Assembly: GCA_025765615.1 (NCBI GenBank)
Contig: JAIVFJ010000298.1
Location: 1-64,000, forward strand
Origin: Zopfochytrium polystomum
Taxonomy: Eukaryota > Chytridiomycota > Chytridiomycetes > Chytridiales > Chytridiaceae
DNA: 64,000 nucleotides
Direction of reading: 5' to 3'
Position 1 is the stretch's first letter, and each line of letters begins with the position of its first letter. This document shows positions 23,921 through 32,943 of this stretch, one piece after another. The translations under genes and the position numbers were made by a program. The notes beneath the pieces are model-generated. The model was not told the origin of the DNA. It searched no databases and saw only the letters and a list, made by a program, of their open reading frames with translations.

Positions 23921-24443
23921 AGGAAGCACCCGTTTTCATGAGTTTGATCTCTCATATGGTTTTACTGAAAAAAAAGGAAGTAAATGACGGAATACTTGGT
24001 TGCAATTGGGATCATTATTGACGCTTTCGAGTTGCACCTTTTTTCATGCATGTACTTCTTTCTCGCTTCTGCTTCTCCCCGTGTTGGACTTTACATTCAA
24101 AGACAATTTCCCTACCGACAGAAGCTTTCCTGCTGCTGCCCAATGAACCAGAGAGAACCAACAACGCACTTTCAAGCATGTTTGGAATTTGAGCACAGCA
24201 GCAGAATTTTGGGGTTGTGTACAATTTGAGCCAGTGACTTTCTCAGCAAAACAGAAAAAAAAACAAAAAAAAACAAAAAAAGAAACGAGAAAAAAAAAAA
24301 AAAAAAGCACTGGTGGTGAGACGGAAGCAGCACGTCAGGACCTCATTGAATAAACTCCATCTACCCAAAACTTCTCTCATCCTTCCTTTTCCTAGTACGA
24401 GGACACCCCACTACTCGCTAGTGGGCTCAAATTCCCGTGATGT

Positions 24444-25040
24444 GATGAGCTCTCCGACCGCAGAGCCGATCGGAAGCGTCAACACGATGTCCGAGCAGCC
24501 TGAAGATCACTTTGTCGTCACAACGAGCATGGTTGGTGGTAGCGGAGGCGGCGGCAGCGGCAGCGGCGACCTAAAGGAAAGAGAAGCCCTGTCCGACCCC
24601 ATGAAAAAAAACGAATGGTTCGCTCCATGACCAATTTGCTTCTTACCCCAACATTGCGGTTTTCCTTGATTTGTTGGGGTTCCTGTTGTTTTGCATCTTC
24701 CAAAGAACCGAGCGGGGGCTCCAAGGAATTTCGACGTAGCATTCGCTGCCCAGGACCGAGTTGCTTTGGAAGGAATTGCCTTATTTTTTATTTTATTTTA
24801 TTTTTTTTTCCACAACCGCGTTCATTCGGTCATTCAGCCAACTGGCCGACCGAAAGCAATCTCTGCGAAGCTGCTTTTTCTGTGCTCGTTCGTGCCATTT
24901 CCGCCCCTTTAAACTACTGTTTCCTTTCACACTATCTTTCGTGGACAATGTCGAGGGCGGTCGCCCGAATTGGCGGAGGCGGAGTCTTGTTATTTTGCAT
25001 GACGAGTCCATTTGCGGATGATGCCGGTTATGTCACTGCT
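24444..25040 (+). pseudogene. Decayed MFS transporter copy
   Basis: Starts like the intact paralogues (ATG AGC TCT, MSSPTAEP.S) and keeps the poly-Gly segment and the exon-1 tail (SMTNL). It stops early at 24628-24630. Further on, recognisable but broken exon-2 pieces appear (AATTTCGACGTAGCATTCGC, CCGCGTTCATTCGG, CAACTGGCCGAC) and then an exon-3 piece (GGGCGGTCGCCCGAATTGGC). Most of intron 1 is missing and a T-rich insertion interrupts exon 2, whereas intron-2-like sequence persists, so it is a decayed genomic duplicate rather than a processed copy. Exons 4-5 are absent. Confidence 0.75.
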
Positions 25041-25186
25041 TGTGCTTAAGTGAGGACGTCAACTTGGCTTTTGACGTGAAGCTCGCGTTTTCATCATGAA
25101 TTCGATCACACCCGCCAAAGATAGGACCAGTTGGTTGCAATTGGATCATTGACCTTTCGCCTGGTTATATTCACCCAGCCAAATCA

Positions 25187-26651
25187 TCAAGGACAGGAAT
25201 CACCGTTGCAAACATATAGCTCCGCAGCCAAGCAAGGCGCCTCCGAGATCAAAATGCCTTCAGAGAAACGATGATAATTCCACGGGACAAGCCTGGCCCC
25301 CGGCTTGTCGTCGTCTCCCAGCGCCAGCGCCTGGTTGCGTAACTGCAGTATCCTCTGCTTCCACTCCTCCCGCATCACAACCTCCCTCACCCCGTCCTCC
25401 CGCCCCTTGAATTGCGCAACCATCTCCATCCCGTCGATCCCGCCCAGCTGCGTCAGCGCGTTCCAAAACAGCCCAAACCGCCAGTCCTCCTCCTCCACGC
25501 TCGCGTCGACCCGCTGCGACCCTTCCCAACCTCCTCCCCCGCGCCATCGGCCTTGCCCTGGCCCTCGCTCACGCCCGCGGCCTCGTCCCCGCCCGCGACC
25601 CCGCAAAGTAGTTTGGCGCTGCCACAGCGTCATCATCGACCCCGCGTGCGAACGCCATCGCAGCGATCCGAGCCCGCCACTGTGCCGGCCACCCGCCGTC
25701 CGCGTCGTCCTCCGCTCCCGCCGCAACCAGCAGCCGCCGCCACGCCCGCTTCCACATCGCGCCGCGGAACCACCCGCCGCCCAGCAGGTGGCAAAGCGAG
25801 GAATGGTTCCACCGCTCCTCGTCCACATGCGGCTCCGCAACCTCGGGCGCGTACGGCCCGACAGGGAGCACCGTGAAGCGAAGTCCTTGTTCCCTTCCTC
25901 CTCCTCCTCCTCCTACTTCTCCTCCCCGGCCTTCCGCCGCCGCCGTTCGCCGCGCATTGCCCCGCATGTTCGGGGTCGGAATGCAGTACTTCACAAACTC
26001 GATGCGCGCCGCAACGTCCCCCGCGAGCCGCCGCCGCGCCGCCTCCTCGCCGCCGTCGCCGCCGTCACCGCGCGGCCTCAACCACCCGTCCATCGCGCCC
26101 CCAAACAGCTCGCCATACAGCACCAGCTGCACGGCCGCGGTATCCGCGTTGCACTCGAGAGTCGCCGCGTCCTCGAGCCGCTCCCAAGACCCGTCGACGC
26201 ACCGCCAGGAAGCGACCATGCCGTCGATGACCGCCGACAGCGGGTTCAGCACGGTGAAGCGCGCGGCGAGCACGCGCCGGAGGGTGGCGAAGGTGATTCC
26301 GAGTCGCGCGGCGATGGCGAGGTCGACGATACCGCCGACGCCACCGTGCTGCATGGCGGCGATCAGGCGCGGGGCGCGGGCGTCGGGGTCGGCGGCGACC
26401 CACTCGCAGAGGGGCCGGGCGACGGCGAGGGCGAGGATGTGCGGGTGCGGCGAGAAGAAGGTTGGCGCGGTGCGGACGGCGAGGCGGAGGAGGGGTTGGG
26501 GCGGGATCGAGGTGAGCGCGGCGTTCAGCCGGCGGCAGGAGGAGGAGAGGAGGAGCAGGTCTTCGAGGGTGCGGAGGCGGGCGGCGAGTTGGACGAGCAC
26601 GTCGTCGGGGAGATCGGCGAGTGATGGTGGAGTCGTTGGAGTCGGTGCCAT
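25187..26651 (-). CDS. F-box protein of unknown target
   Basis: Single-exon gene of about 485 residues, start ATG at 26651. The N-terminus is an F-box (SLADLPDDVLVQLAARLRTL, about residues 9-45), so it probably docks on Skp1 in an SCF ligase. The middle part (about 60-330) is Ala/Arg-rich with helical character and a poly-Gly linker. The C-terminal domain includes FRGAMWKRAWRRLL and, after a one-base shift near 25570-25600, a conserved-looking end with LVPWNYHRFSEGILI. No WD40, LRR or Kelch repeats are visible. Without the frame correction the reading frame ends at 25569. The frame change lies in C/G-rich sequence and may be a sequencing error. Confidence 0.6.
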
Positions 26652-27019
26652 AGTTGGTGTTGTTTCGTTTCTTTCGACTTTGCCCCCGAAATCGTTAGGG
26701 AACCAAGGTTTTTTTTGAACAGCGAGCACTCGCTCGTGGGCACAATCAACTTTATCCGGAGAGTTGAGGGGAGGAAAAGGACGATTGAACGAGCACTGTC
26801 GGGGAGATCGGCTTTCGACGTTGCCGATAAATTGTTGGGGGGGGGTGTTTGCTTCAAATGGTCTCACCAACAACCTCACGCACTGCCCGAAAAAGTCTAC
26901 TTTCTGCGTGGCCATTGTCAGTATCACCGCTTAGCTTTATTTATACAGTGTTCTGATACATATTCTACCGCCTCAGTCGTCCAAACGCCATTCGTTCACT
27001 AAGCAGCGGGTCCCCTCCA

Positions 27020-27820
27020 TCACCTCCTATTCCTCATGGCCAAATTCGTCGGCATCCCCGCAACCCTCGGCGTGTACCGCTGCTTCTCCGCGTACCGGAC
27101 CCACCGCTGGACCGCCTCCTCCTCCATCAGCCGCTCGACCGTGTTCAGCTCGCGGCCCAGCCGCTCGTGGTTGAACAGGCGGTGCACGGCCGAGTGGCAA
27201 GGCCGGCACAGCCACGCGCCGCGGTGGTCCATCTCGGCCTGCGCAAACTGCCGCCGCAGCTTGCGGTGCACGGCCCGCGGGATCAGGTGGTGGAACGTCA
27301 GCACCATTTCGCGGTCGCAGAGCTCGCACGACGGCGGCGGCGGCGCGCGGCGGAGGAGGGGCCCCACGGCGGTTCCGGAGTCGTCGCCGTCGTCGTTGGC
27401 GGCGGCGTCGTCCTCGTCGAAGGTGTCATCGGCGTCCTCGGGAATAGGAGCGGGGGGCCGCAGGGCGTCGTAGATCTGCTCGCACGCGTACTGCGCGTCT
27501 TGCGCGTCCAGCCCGGCGAGGTCCTGGATGTGCGTCGACAGCGCGGCCGCCAGCGACCGCGGCGAGTCGAGGCAGCGCGGCACGTCGCCTAAGAGCTCGC
27601 CCGCGAGGAAGGCGATCAGGTCTGCGGCGTCTGCGTCGATCGCAGTTTCGTCGGCGGCGCCGACGTCTGCGTCGTCGTCGTCGTCGGCTTCGAAGCCGGC
27701 AAAGGAGGAAATGAGGACTTCAGCGATCGCGCGCTCGGCGAGCTCTTTGGTGACGGCGCCCGGGGCTGGGGCGACGACTGCGGTGGCCGTTGCGGTGCTG
27801 GCTTTGGACGATCCTCCCAT
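27020..27820 (-). CDS. HNH-domain protein with acidic N-terminus
   Basis: Intact 266-residue frame without introns. Residues 1-165 are Ala/Asp-rich and acidic with several Asp runs. The C-terminal third carries a compact HNH fold: CELCDREMVLTFHHLIPRA, then LCRPCHSAVHRLFNHE about 35 residues later, i.e. two CxxC zinc pairs and the double His of the active site. This resembles a stand-alone HNH family found in bacteria and various eukaryotes; nuclease activity is plausible but unproven, and the cellular role is unknown. All zinc ligands and catalytic His are present. The gene shares its upstream region with nothing obvious; start at 27820 is the only in-frame ATG before the domain. Confidence 0.72.
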   Translation of the reverse strand: MGGSSKASTATATAVVAPAPGAVTKELAERAIAEVLISSFAGFEADDDDDADVGAADETAIDADAADLIAFLAGELLGDVPRCLDSPRSLAAALSTHIQDLAGLDAQDAQYACEQIYDALRPPAPIPEDADDTFDEDDAAANDDGDDSGTAVGPLLRRAPPPPSCELCDREMVLTFHHLIPRAVHRKLRRQFAQAEMDHRGAWLCRPCHSAVHRLFNHERLGRELNTVERLMEEEAVQRWVRYAEKQRYTPRVAGMPTNLAMRNRR

Positions 27821-28160
27821 TGGAGTGGTTGTTGGTCTGGCTGATCGCTGGTGTAAGGGTGTTTAAACTAACGCGCAACAGACGATGTTGTCCTTTTTTT
27901 TGCAGTGGGTTTTGGGAGGGTGGCTTGGCCCCTCCTTCAAACGGAGTTGCTGTGCCCCGACTTGCTTCGGACTAAGAGAAAATGGGGGAGTGGGGAAGGG
28001 TCACTTACGCTGAAGAGCCTGCGACGCCTGGAATCTGCTATGGCCTCAGGCTTTTGGTGTGCAGGATGGTGGTAAGTGGAAGGATGTTTGTTGTACATGC
28101 AACATCGTGAGAACGATAGTGGTGGAAGAGCGGAGACAGTGTCCGTATGCCTACACCCAT

Positions 28161-28302
28161 AGCATCCGGCGCTCTGAACAAGGCTCCCTCGGAGTGACCC
28201 CTCGCTGACCCGCGCAGCTTCCGACGGAGCTGGTTTCGATCTCAGAGCGCAGCAGTCCCAGCAGGGCCTGCCTGGGCCTGTCAGCACTCGACCATCGGGG
28301 AT
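28161..28302 (-). repeat. tRNA-like SINE copy 1
   Basis: On the minus strand the element begins ATCCCCGATGGTCGAGTG, an A-box-like tRNA start, carries a B-box-like GAGATCGAAACCAG, and then the shared tail GCGCGGGTCAGCGAGGGGTC. The most diverged of the four copies. Confidence 0.5.
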
Positions 28303-28460
28303 GAGTTCTCTCAGCCAAGGAACAATCGACAAGGAAGACCAGCGCGTTTGCTTGTAAGAAAGAACAAGCGAGGGTTCGAACAGGAAATGCGGAGCTCCAC
28401 CTCGGCAGGCGTGCTGAGCGCGATGGTGCAGCACCTCGAAATCCTCAGGAGGACCGGCCT

Positions 28461-28603
28461 GAACGCTCCGCAGAGCGACCCCCGACTGACCCGCGCAGTC
28501 TACCGGCAGGGCGGGTTTCGGTCGCGTGCCGGGCGGGTCCTACCAAAATTTGCCGGTAGGGTGTTTAGACCACCTCATCACTCACCACTCGACCACCGGG
28601 CCT
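28461..28603 (-). repeat. tRNA-like SINE copy 2
   Basis: Minus strand starts GCCCGGTGGTCGAGTGGTGA (A box), has a B-box-like CGACCGAAACCCGCC and the family tail CTGCGCGGGTCAGTCGGGGG followed by TCTGCGGAGCG. Confidence 0.6.
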
Positions 28604-28820
28604 AGGACTTAACCTCGAATGACTCTTACTACGAGTGAATACGAGTGTATTTAGAATGTTTCTCAGATGCTGAAAACCGCTGTAGAAAAAAAAAAAGATC
28701 GTTCGTTCAATGAAACATAGAAAGATCGACGTCGTATTTTTCCATCAGTGAGAGAAGCCCGAGTCCCGAGTCCACTGCGCGCGAACCTCCCGGCCCCATC
28801 ACCGCCATTTGCAACATTTC

Positions 28821-29516
28821 TGCAGTGGGACTCCCTTTGCTTTCCGTAAAGCGAAATGTCCCTGGAGTGACCATGCCAGTTTCCGGCAGGACTGTTTTCG
28901 AACTGAGAAAGCAGCAATAAAGCACAGTTACGTTACATACCACTGGTCCACCAGGAAACCCTGTATCCCGCATTGCATGAAGCGGGGAGGGCGAAGGTGC
29001 CAGAGAAGAACACTGGAATCCGCGATCCCGCGCAAAGAAAGCCGGGGGAGCTACACTGTCCAGGCAAGAAGGGAAAAAGCATCTGAAAATGGTATCAATC
29101 TACAAGTAAGAGAGTATGTTGAATGAAATAAGGAATGGGAGGAGGGTGGGAAGCCGCTCCAACACAACAGGTGTGCTCCGTCGCCAAGCGTCCTCAGTGA
29201 TCATAGAGCAGGACCAACCTGTTCGCTCCGCAGAACGGCCCCCGTGACTGACCCGCGCAGTGACCGGTAAGGGCGGGTATCGAACATGTGCACCATGGGT
29301 GCCTCACCGACAAGTGTTGTCATTTAAGCTCTCACCGCTCGACCACCGGGGCTGACTATAAACAGAAAATTGCTCCTTGATGATCTGAACACTCTGTATA
29401 CTGTAATCAGTGCAGTAGGGCTGCGGTTGAGGCTTCGGTGCTTCGTATCAATATATATAACTGAAAGTAGTCTTTACTGACGAGTTGAACGCGGTTGTTG
29501 TCGGCCGACCATTTTG
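28821..29516. repeat. Dispersed ~0.7-kb repeat, copy A
   Basis: Collinear with 37150-37808 over about 660-700 bp. Shared blocks include GGCAGGACTG, GCAATAAAGCACAGT, GGTGCCAGAGAA, AACAGGTGTGCT, the complete SINE at 29221-29354, and GTGCAGTAGGGCTGCGGTTG with the following AT-rich block to GGCCGACCATTTTGA. It ends about 210 bp upstream of the Copia gag. It may be an LTR-like or leader part of that element, or an independent repeat. Confidence 0.75.
29221..29354 (-). repeat. tRNA-like SINE copy 3
   Basis: Minus strand starts GCCCCGGTGGTCGAGCGGTG (A box), has B-box-like ATGTTCGATACCCGCC and the tail CTGCGCGGGTCAGTCACGGG. It cannot fold as a normal tRNA (no matching acceptor 3' strand), so it is tRNA-derived. 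Nested in repeat copy A. Confidence 0.65.
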
Positions 29517-29729
29517 ACGCTGCACTTCTGTCGTTCAGAAAGAACGACTAAAGTTGAACAACAAATCCCACAACCGCGCCAGCAACTGGTGACGATTGTG
29601 ATTGGTTTCATCTGAAAAGGCAAAGTCAATTGTGGTCACGAGTTGTGCGACACCAACACAAGAAACTGGTACAATCCCTACCTGGTGAGGACAGCGAGAG
29701 GTCGCTGAGCAGTCAGCTACTAGATAACG

Positions 29730-30407
29730 ATGACAGACAAGGAGCACGAAAGTATTCCAGAGTTTGAGGTGTCAACCAACAACTGGACTGACTTCAACCG
29801 TTTATTCATGACCTATTTGGAAGTCAAGGAAATGCTCTACATTGTAGAGTGTGAAAATGACACATACACAGGTTCTGACGATACCATTAAGGCCGCATAT
29901 GCAGCGAATGCACTGACAACAAAAAAGCACAACTCACAAGCTCGAAGCTGGCTACTTGGCAAGCTACCAAGGGCATCTAGTGACCTATTGAGTGGGTGCA
30001 CAACTGTACATGAAATGTACACGCACCTGAAGGAAGTCTATGCAACGACAGCTGCCTCGACGACCATGAATACGTTGGAACGTAGGTTGACGACAGAGTA
30101 TGGCAACAGCGGCAACATTGAAGACTTCATTGGTTCAGTCTCAACACTTGTCCAGCGCCTCAAGGACACTGGCAAGCTTGCCTGGGACCAGATATACGTC
30201 TGTATTCTCCTGATGGCGATGCCCAATACTCCTGGATGGCAGAATGTAGTAGGGAAACTACATGCACTTGAGGCAACAAAGTTGACAAGCTGCAAGGTTG
30301 AGAGCAAGCTCTACGACCATGCTTGGCAGATCAAGGTGGAAAGTGCTGGAGGTAGATCAAAGAAGGCTAAGGTCATGCTTCGAAGCCGGAATCCATTCTC
30401 CTTGTAA
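29730..30407 (+). CDS. Copia-type Gag (orphan)
   Basis: 225-residue frame with a Ty1/Copia Gag fold: WTDFNRLFMTYLE, then SWLLGKLPRASSDLLSGC, then a helical part with NTLERRLTTEYGNSGNIEDF and LLMAMPNTPGWQNVV, matching the UBN2/retrotransposon gag pattern. No CCHC zinc knuckle and no protease follow. The frame runs only a few residues into the fold-back element that begins at 30402, so the original element was truncated there. Its own 5' LTR is not clearly identified; repeat copy A lies just upstream. Confidence 0.8.
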   Translation: MTDKEHESIPEFEVSTNNWTDFNRLFMTYLEVKEMLYIVECENDTYTGSDDTIKAAYAANALTTKKHNSQARSWLLGKLPRASSDLLSGCTTVHEMYTHLKEVYATTAASTTMNTLERRLTTEYGNSGNIEDFIGSVSTLVQRLKDTGKLAWDQIYVCILLMAMPNTPGWQNVVGKLHALEATKLTSCKVESKLYDHAWQIKVESAGGRSKKAKVMLRSRNPFSL

Positions 30408-30504
30408 ACAGTCCACTCTGAGTGAGTGGAAGAAGTGAATGAAGTGGATATCTGTGTTTGTGAGTGGTCCTTCTCCCCAACTTGGAGAGAAAGAGAAAAA
30501 ACTC

Positions 30505-30633
30505 TGTTATGAATTATTGATACATAATGATGATATGCACGCTGTAATTGTTGCTAGGCAAGCATGACCAGCACAGGGTAAAAACCTCTCCTATATTATC
30601 TGCTTGAGCAGAGGAGGAGGAAAACTGTTAACA
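30505..30633 (+). repeat. Putative short Copia LTR (left arm)
   Basis: Begins TGTTATGAATTATTG right after a purine-rich tract (about 30484-30501) and ends CTGTTAACA, giving TGTTA/TAACA ends as in Ty1/Copia LTRs. About 129 bp. The inverted counterpart lies at about 31340-31475. Boundaries are inferred. Confidence 0.45.
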
Positions 30634-30802
30634 CTGGGTTTCCGTTCCACTTAATACTTGGAGTATTTGTCATTAGAGCAAGCCAGCGCCCAGGTGTGCA
30701 TGGCTTGCTCTCCCATGGGCATCATGAGAACAATAACTGACAGTCACAATAGGTTCAGGTCCGTCTTGTGCCTCTTGCTGCTAACCAGTCAGTTCTGCCT
30801 AA

Positions 30803-31168
30803 CACTCCTCAACCACTTGCAAGTGGTCTTGTACCAGATCTGCCTGGCCTGTTTTGTCCCATTCAGGGCCTCTGTAATAGGCAATAGAGTTCTCCCCATT
30901 TGGTCCAAATACCTCGTATCCATCCAGCTGTTTCATATAGACTTCTTCATCCATGAGTCTGTTCAAGTAAGCCACACGAACATTGCTCTGGTGAATTTCC
31001 ATATCAAACTCCAGAGCAAGTTTGAGCATCAGCCAAAAGGTCTGCGCTTGTGCTGTCGGCAATTATGTCTCCATGTAATCAAGTACATAAATCTGGCTGA
31101 ATCCTTGCCCAAGCCTCGCCTTCCTTCCCAACAAGTTTCCATCTGCATCTTTGTGCGTCTCCAGGTTC
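30803..31168 (-). pseudogene. Copia reverse-transcriptase fragment
   Basis: The minus-strand reading shows the N-terminal part of a Ty1/Copia reverse transcriptase: a KARLGQGFSQ-like segment, LDYMET, then LALEFDMEIHQSNVRVAYLN and MDEEVYMKQLDGYEVFG, corresponding to the usual QMDVKTAFLNG...DEEVYM block. One frameshift separates the halves. Catalytic YVDD and all downstream parts are missing. It forms the loop of the fold-back. Confidence 0.8.
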
Positions 31169-31687
31169 TTAGGCAGAACTGACTGGTTAGCTGCAAGAGG
31201 CACAAGACGGACCCAAACCTATTGTGACTGTCAGTTTTTGTTCTCATGATGCCCATGGGAGAGCAAGCCACCACCAATGCAGACCTGGGCGCTGGCTTGC
31301 GCTGTTGACAAATGCTCTGAGTATAAAGTGGAACAGAAACCCGGTGTTAACAGTTTTCCTCCTCCTCTGCTCAAGCTGGTAATATAGGAGAGGTTTTTAC
31401 CCTGTGCTGGTCACACTTCCCCAGCAACTATTATAGCGTTCATATCATCATTATATATCAATTATTCATAACAGAGTTTTTCTCTTTCTCTCCAAGTTGG
31501 GAAGGAGGACCACCCACAAACACACATCTCCACTTCATTCACTCCTTCCACTCACTCACTCAGAGTAGACTGTTTACACAGACGTTTGTAGCAGACTGGA
31601 GGCACCTTGGTTCGTCCATTCATTCTTACCATTGAAACACAACCTCTCGTTGGCAGGCTGTTATGAATCACCCTCTGGAAACCTCTG

Positions 31688-31831
31688 GAATCTTCTAGAA
31701 CATTCCTTCATGGAACCTTCTGGAACCTCTGGAACGAACCTTCTGGAACCTTCTTTGCTTTCCTGACTTGTCTTGTTGGCATTGGTATCATTGGTATCAT
31801 TGTATTACTAATTGCTCTTTCTGGAACTTTC
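31688..31831 (+). promoter_or_regulatory. Heat-shock-element clusters in the LTR
   Basis: Alternating GAA/TTC pentamers in canonical nGAAnnTTCn spacing: GAATCTTCTAGAACATTC (31688-31705, four units), GAACCTTCTGGAA (31713-31725, three), GAACCTTCTGGAACCTTC (31736-31753, four) and TTCTGGAACTTTC (31819-31831, three). Such arrays are the binding sites of heat-shock factor (HSF). They lie upstream of the TATA box, as a promoter would need. Regulation by heat is inference. Confidence 0.65.
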
Positions 31832-31863
31832 TTCGAGTCTTGACAAGGAAGACTCTCAAAAGG

Positions 31864-31909
31864 TATAAAAATGGGATGGGGGACCTGTCCCATCCCTCAA
31901 GTGAATTAT
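31864..31909 (+). promoter_or_regulatory. LTR TATA box and presumed transcript start
   Basis: TATAAAAA at 31864-31871 lies 35 bp upstream of AAGTGAATTAT (31899-31909). In self-priming Tf1-type elements the 11-nt primer is the very 5' end of the mRNA, so the start is predicted at about 31899; the spacing from the TATA box fits. Confidence 0.6.
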
Positions 31910-31981
31910 TGTTTCCAATACAATCATCACTCCTCTCAGTTCCTTGTCTGCCTTGCCCTGTCCTGCCATGTTCCTGACATC

Positions 31982-31992
31982 ATAATTCACTT
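31982..31992 (+). other. Self-priming primer-binding site
   Basis: ATAATTCACTT, two bases after the 5' LTR, is the exact complement of AAGTGAATTAT inside the LTR (31899-31909), 11 of 11 bases. No tRNA-3'-end complement follows the LTR. This is the arrangement of Tf1/sushi-group elements, which prime minus-strand synthesis from their own mRNA 5' end. Confidence 0.75.
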
Positions 31993-32019
31993 CACCCTCT
32001 CCTACTACTCTCTGCCATC

Positions 32020-32943
32020 ATGTCTGACCCAAACAACACCTTCCCTGATGCAACTGCCTTCCAAGCCTTGATGGACCAATTACAAGCCCTTTCAAGACAG
32101 ACACACCAACTTCAAGAACAAGTCCTTCACCAGCAGCACCAGCTTCAACAACACCTTCACCAACAAGAACATCAAGCTCTTCCCCTGCCCCAAGCCAACC
32201 AAGCAAGAGAGCCCAAGGTTCCCAGCCCTGACAAGTTCACTGGGCTGGCCAAAGACCTTAGGAACTTTATGGCCACTGTGGAGAATGTCATCCTTCTCCA
32301 ACCTTCAAGATTTCCCAGTGAGCAAGTCAAGGTTCTTTTCACAAGCACCCTCCTGTCTGGTCAAGCTCAATCATGGTACAGATCTCTCCCAAGCACACCC
32401 ACCACCCTGCAAGAGCTCTGGGAGGGGCTGGAAGCTACCTTTGGTGACCACTACGCATCTTGGACAGCAAGATCCAAGCTCAAGCATATCAAGCAAGGAA
32501 AGCAATCTTGTGTGGCCTACACCAACCAATTCAAGCAACTAGCCAGAGACTCTGGATACAATGATGCAGCTTTGATGGAGCTGTACCATGATGGTCTCCA
32601 TGAGTCTATCCAAGACATGCTCTCCCAGTCTCTGCACATTTCTGAGACCTTGGAAGAGTACATTCTCCTTGCCATCAAGATTGACAACAGACTCTACCCC
32701 AAGAGGCTGAAGCAAAGACAAGTAGGAACTACATCAAGACCTACCCCAGTCCCTCAAGCTCTTACAGTTCCTGAACCCATGAAAGTGGATGCAGTTGAGA
32801 CACTTCCTAAGGGTCCTCTGAGCCAAGAGGAGAAAGCAAGGAGGGCCCAGCAGGGACTGTGTTTCTACTGTGGCTCCAAGGATCATGCTGTCAAGGACTG
32901 CCCAAGGAAGAAGCACCCAAACTCCCAGGTCCAGGCTCACTGA
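32020..32943 (+). CDS. Chromovirus Gag with zinc knuckle
   Basis: 307 residues. The N-terminus is Gln/His-rich (about residues 10-60, possible coiled coil); the middle is a Ty3-type Gag capsid-like domain (KVLFTSTLLSGQAQSWYRSL, then EGLEATFGD). The C-terminus has one CCHC knuckle, CFYCGSKDHAVKDCP (about 282-296), for RNA packaging. The frame is intact. Its 3' end overlaps the next frame by 85 bp in the -1 frame, suggesting a programmed frameshift as in many Ty3/gypsy elements. Confidence 0.88.
   Translation: MSDPNNTFPDATAFQALMDQLQALSRQTHQLQEQVLHQQHQLQQHLHQQEHQALPLPQANQAREPKVPSPDKFTGLAKDLRNFMATVENVILLQPSRFPSEQVKVLFTSTLLSGQAQSWYRSLPSTPTTLQELWEGLEATFGDHYASWTARSKLKHIKQGKQSCVAYTNQFKQLARDSGYNDAALMELYHDGLHESIQDMLSQSLHISETLEEYILLAIKIDNRLYPKRLKQRQVGTTSRPTPVPQALTVPEPMKVDAVETLPKGPLSQEEKARRAQQGLCFYCGSKDHAVKDCPRKKHPNSQVQAH

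Larger units (their letters stand above)
30402..31578. mobile_element. Fold-back of Copia fragments (long inverted repeat)
   Basis: The left arm 30402-30802 and the right arm 31169-31578 are reverse complements at high identity (roughly 90% by eye). From outside in, each arm holds TGTAAACAGT, a GA-rich tract (GGAGAGAAAGAGAAAA), TGTTATGAATTATTG, a short LTR-like segment ending TAACA, and a leader with GAGCAAGCCA. The 366-bp centre is a minus-strand piece of Copia reverse transcriptase. The order tract-LTR-leader in both arms suggests that each arm spans an LTR junction. A transcript through it would fold into a ~400-bp hairpin. Confidence 0.8.
31659..31979 (+). repeat. 5' LTR of the chromovirus
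   Basis: 321 bp, TGTTATGAATCACC...TTCCTGACA, with TG...CA ends. It contains heat-shock-element clusters (31688-31753, 31819-31831), a TATAAAAA box at 31864 and the self-priming sequence AAGTGAATTAT at 31899-31909. Confidence 0.92.

Noticed and set aside
24444..25040. Retroposed (processed) MFS copy
   Set aside because: Intron-2-like sequence persists between exon-2 and exon-3 remnants, so it was copied at the DNA level.
29221..29354. Functional tRNA gene
   Set aside because: A and B boxes are present, but acceptor and T-stem pairing fail and the element is repeated with a tail, so it is a tRNA-derived SINE.
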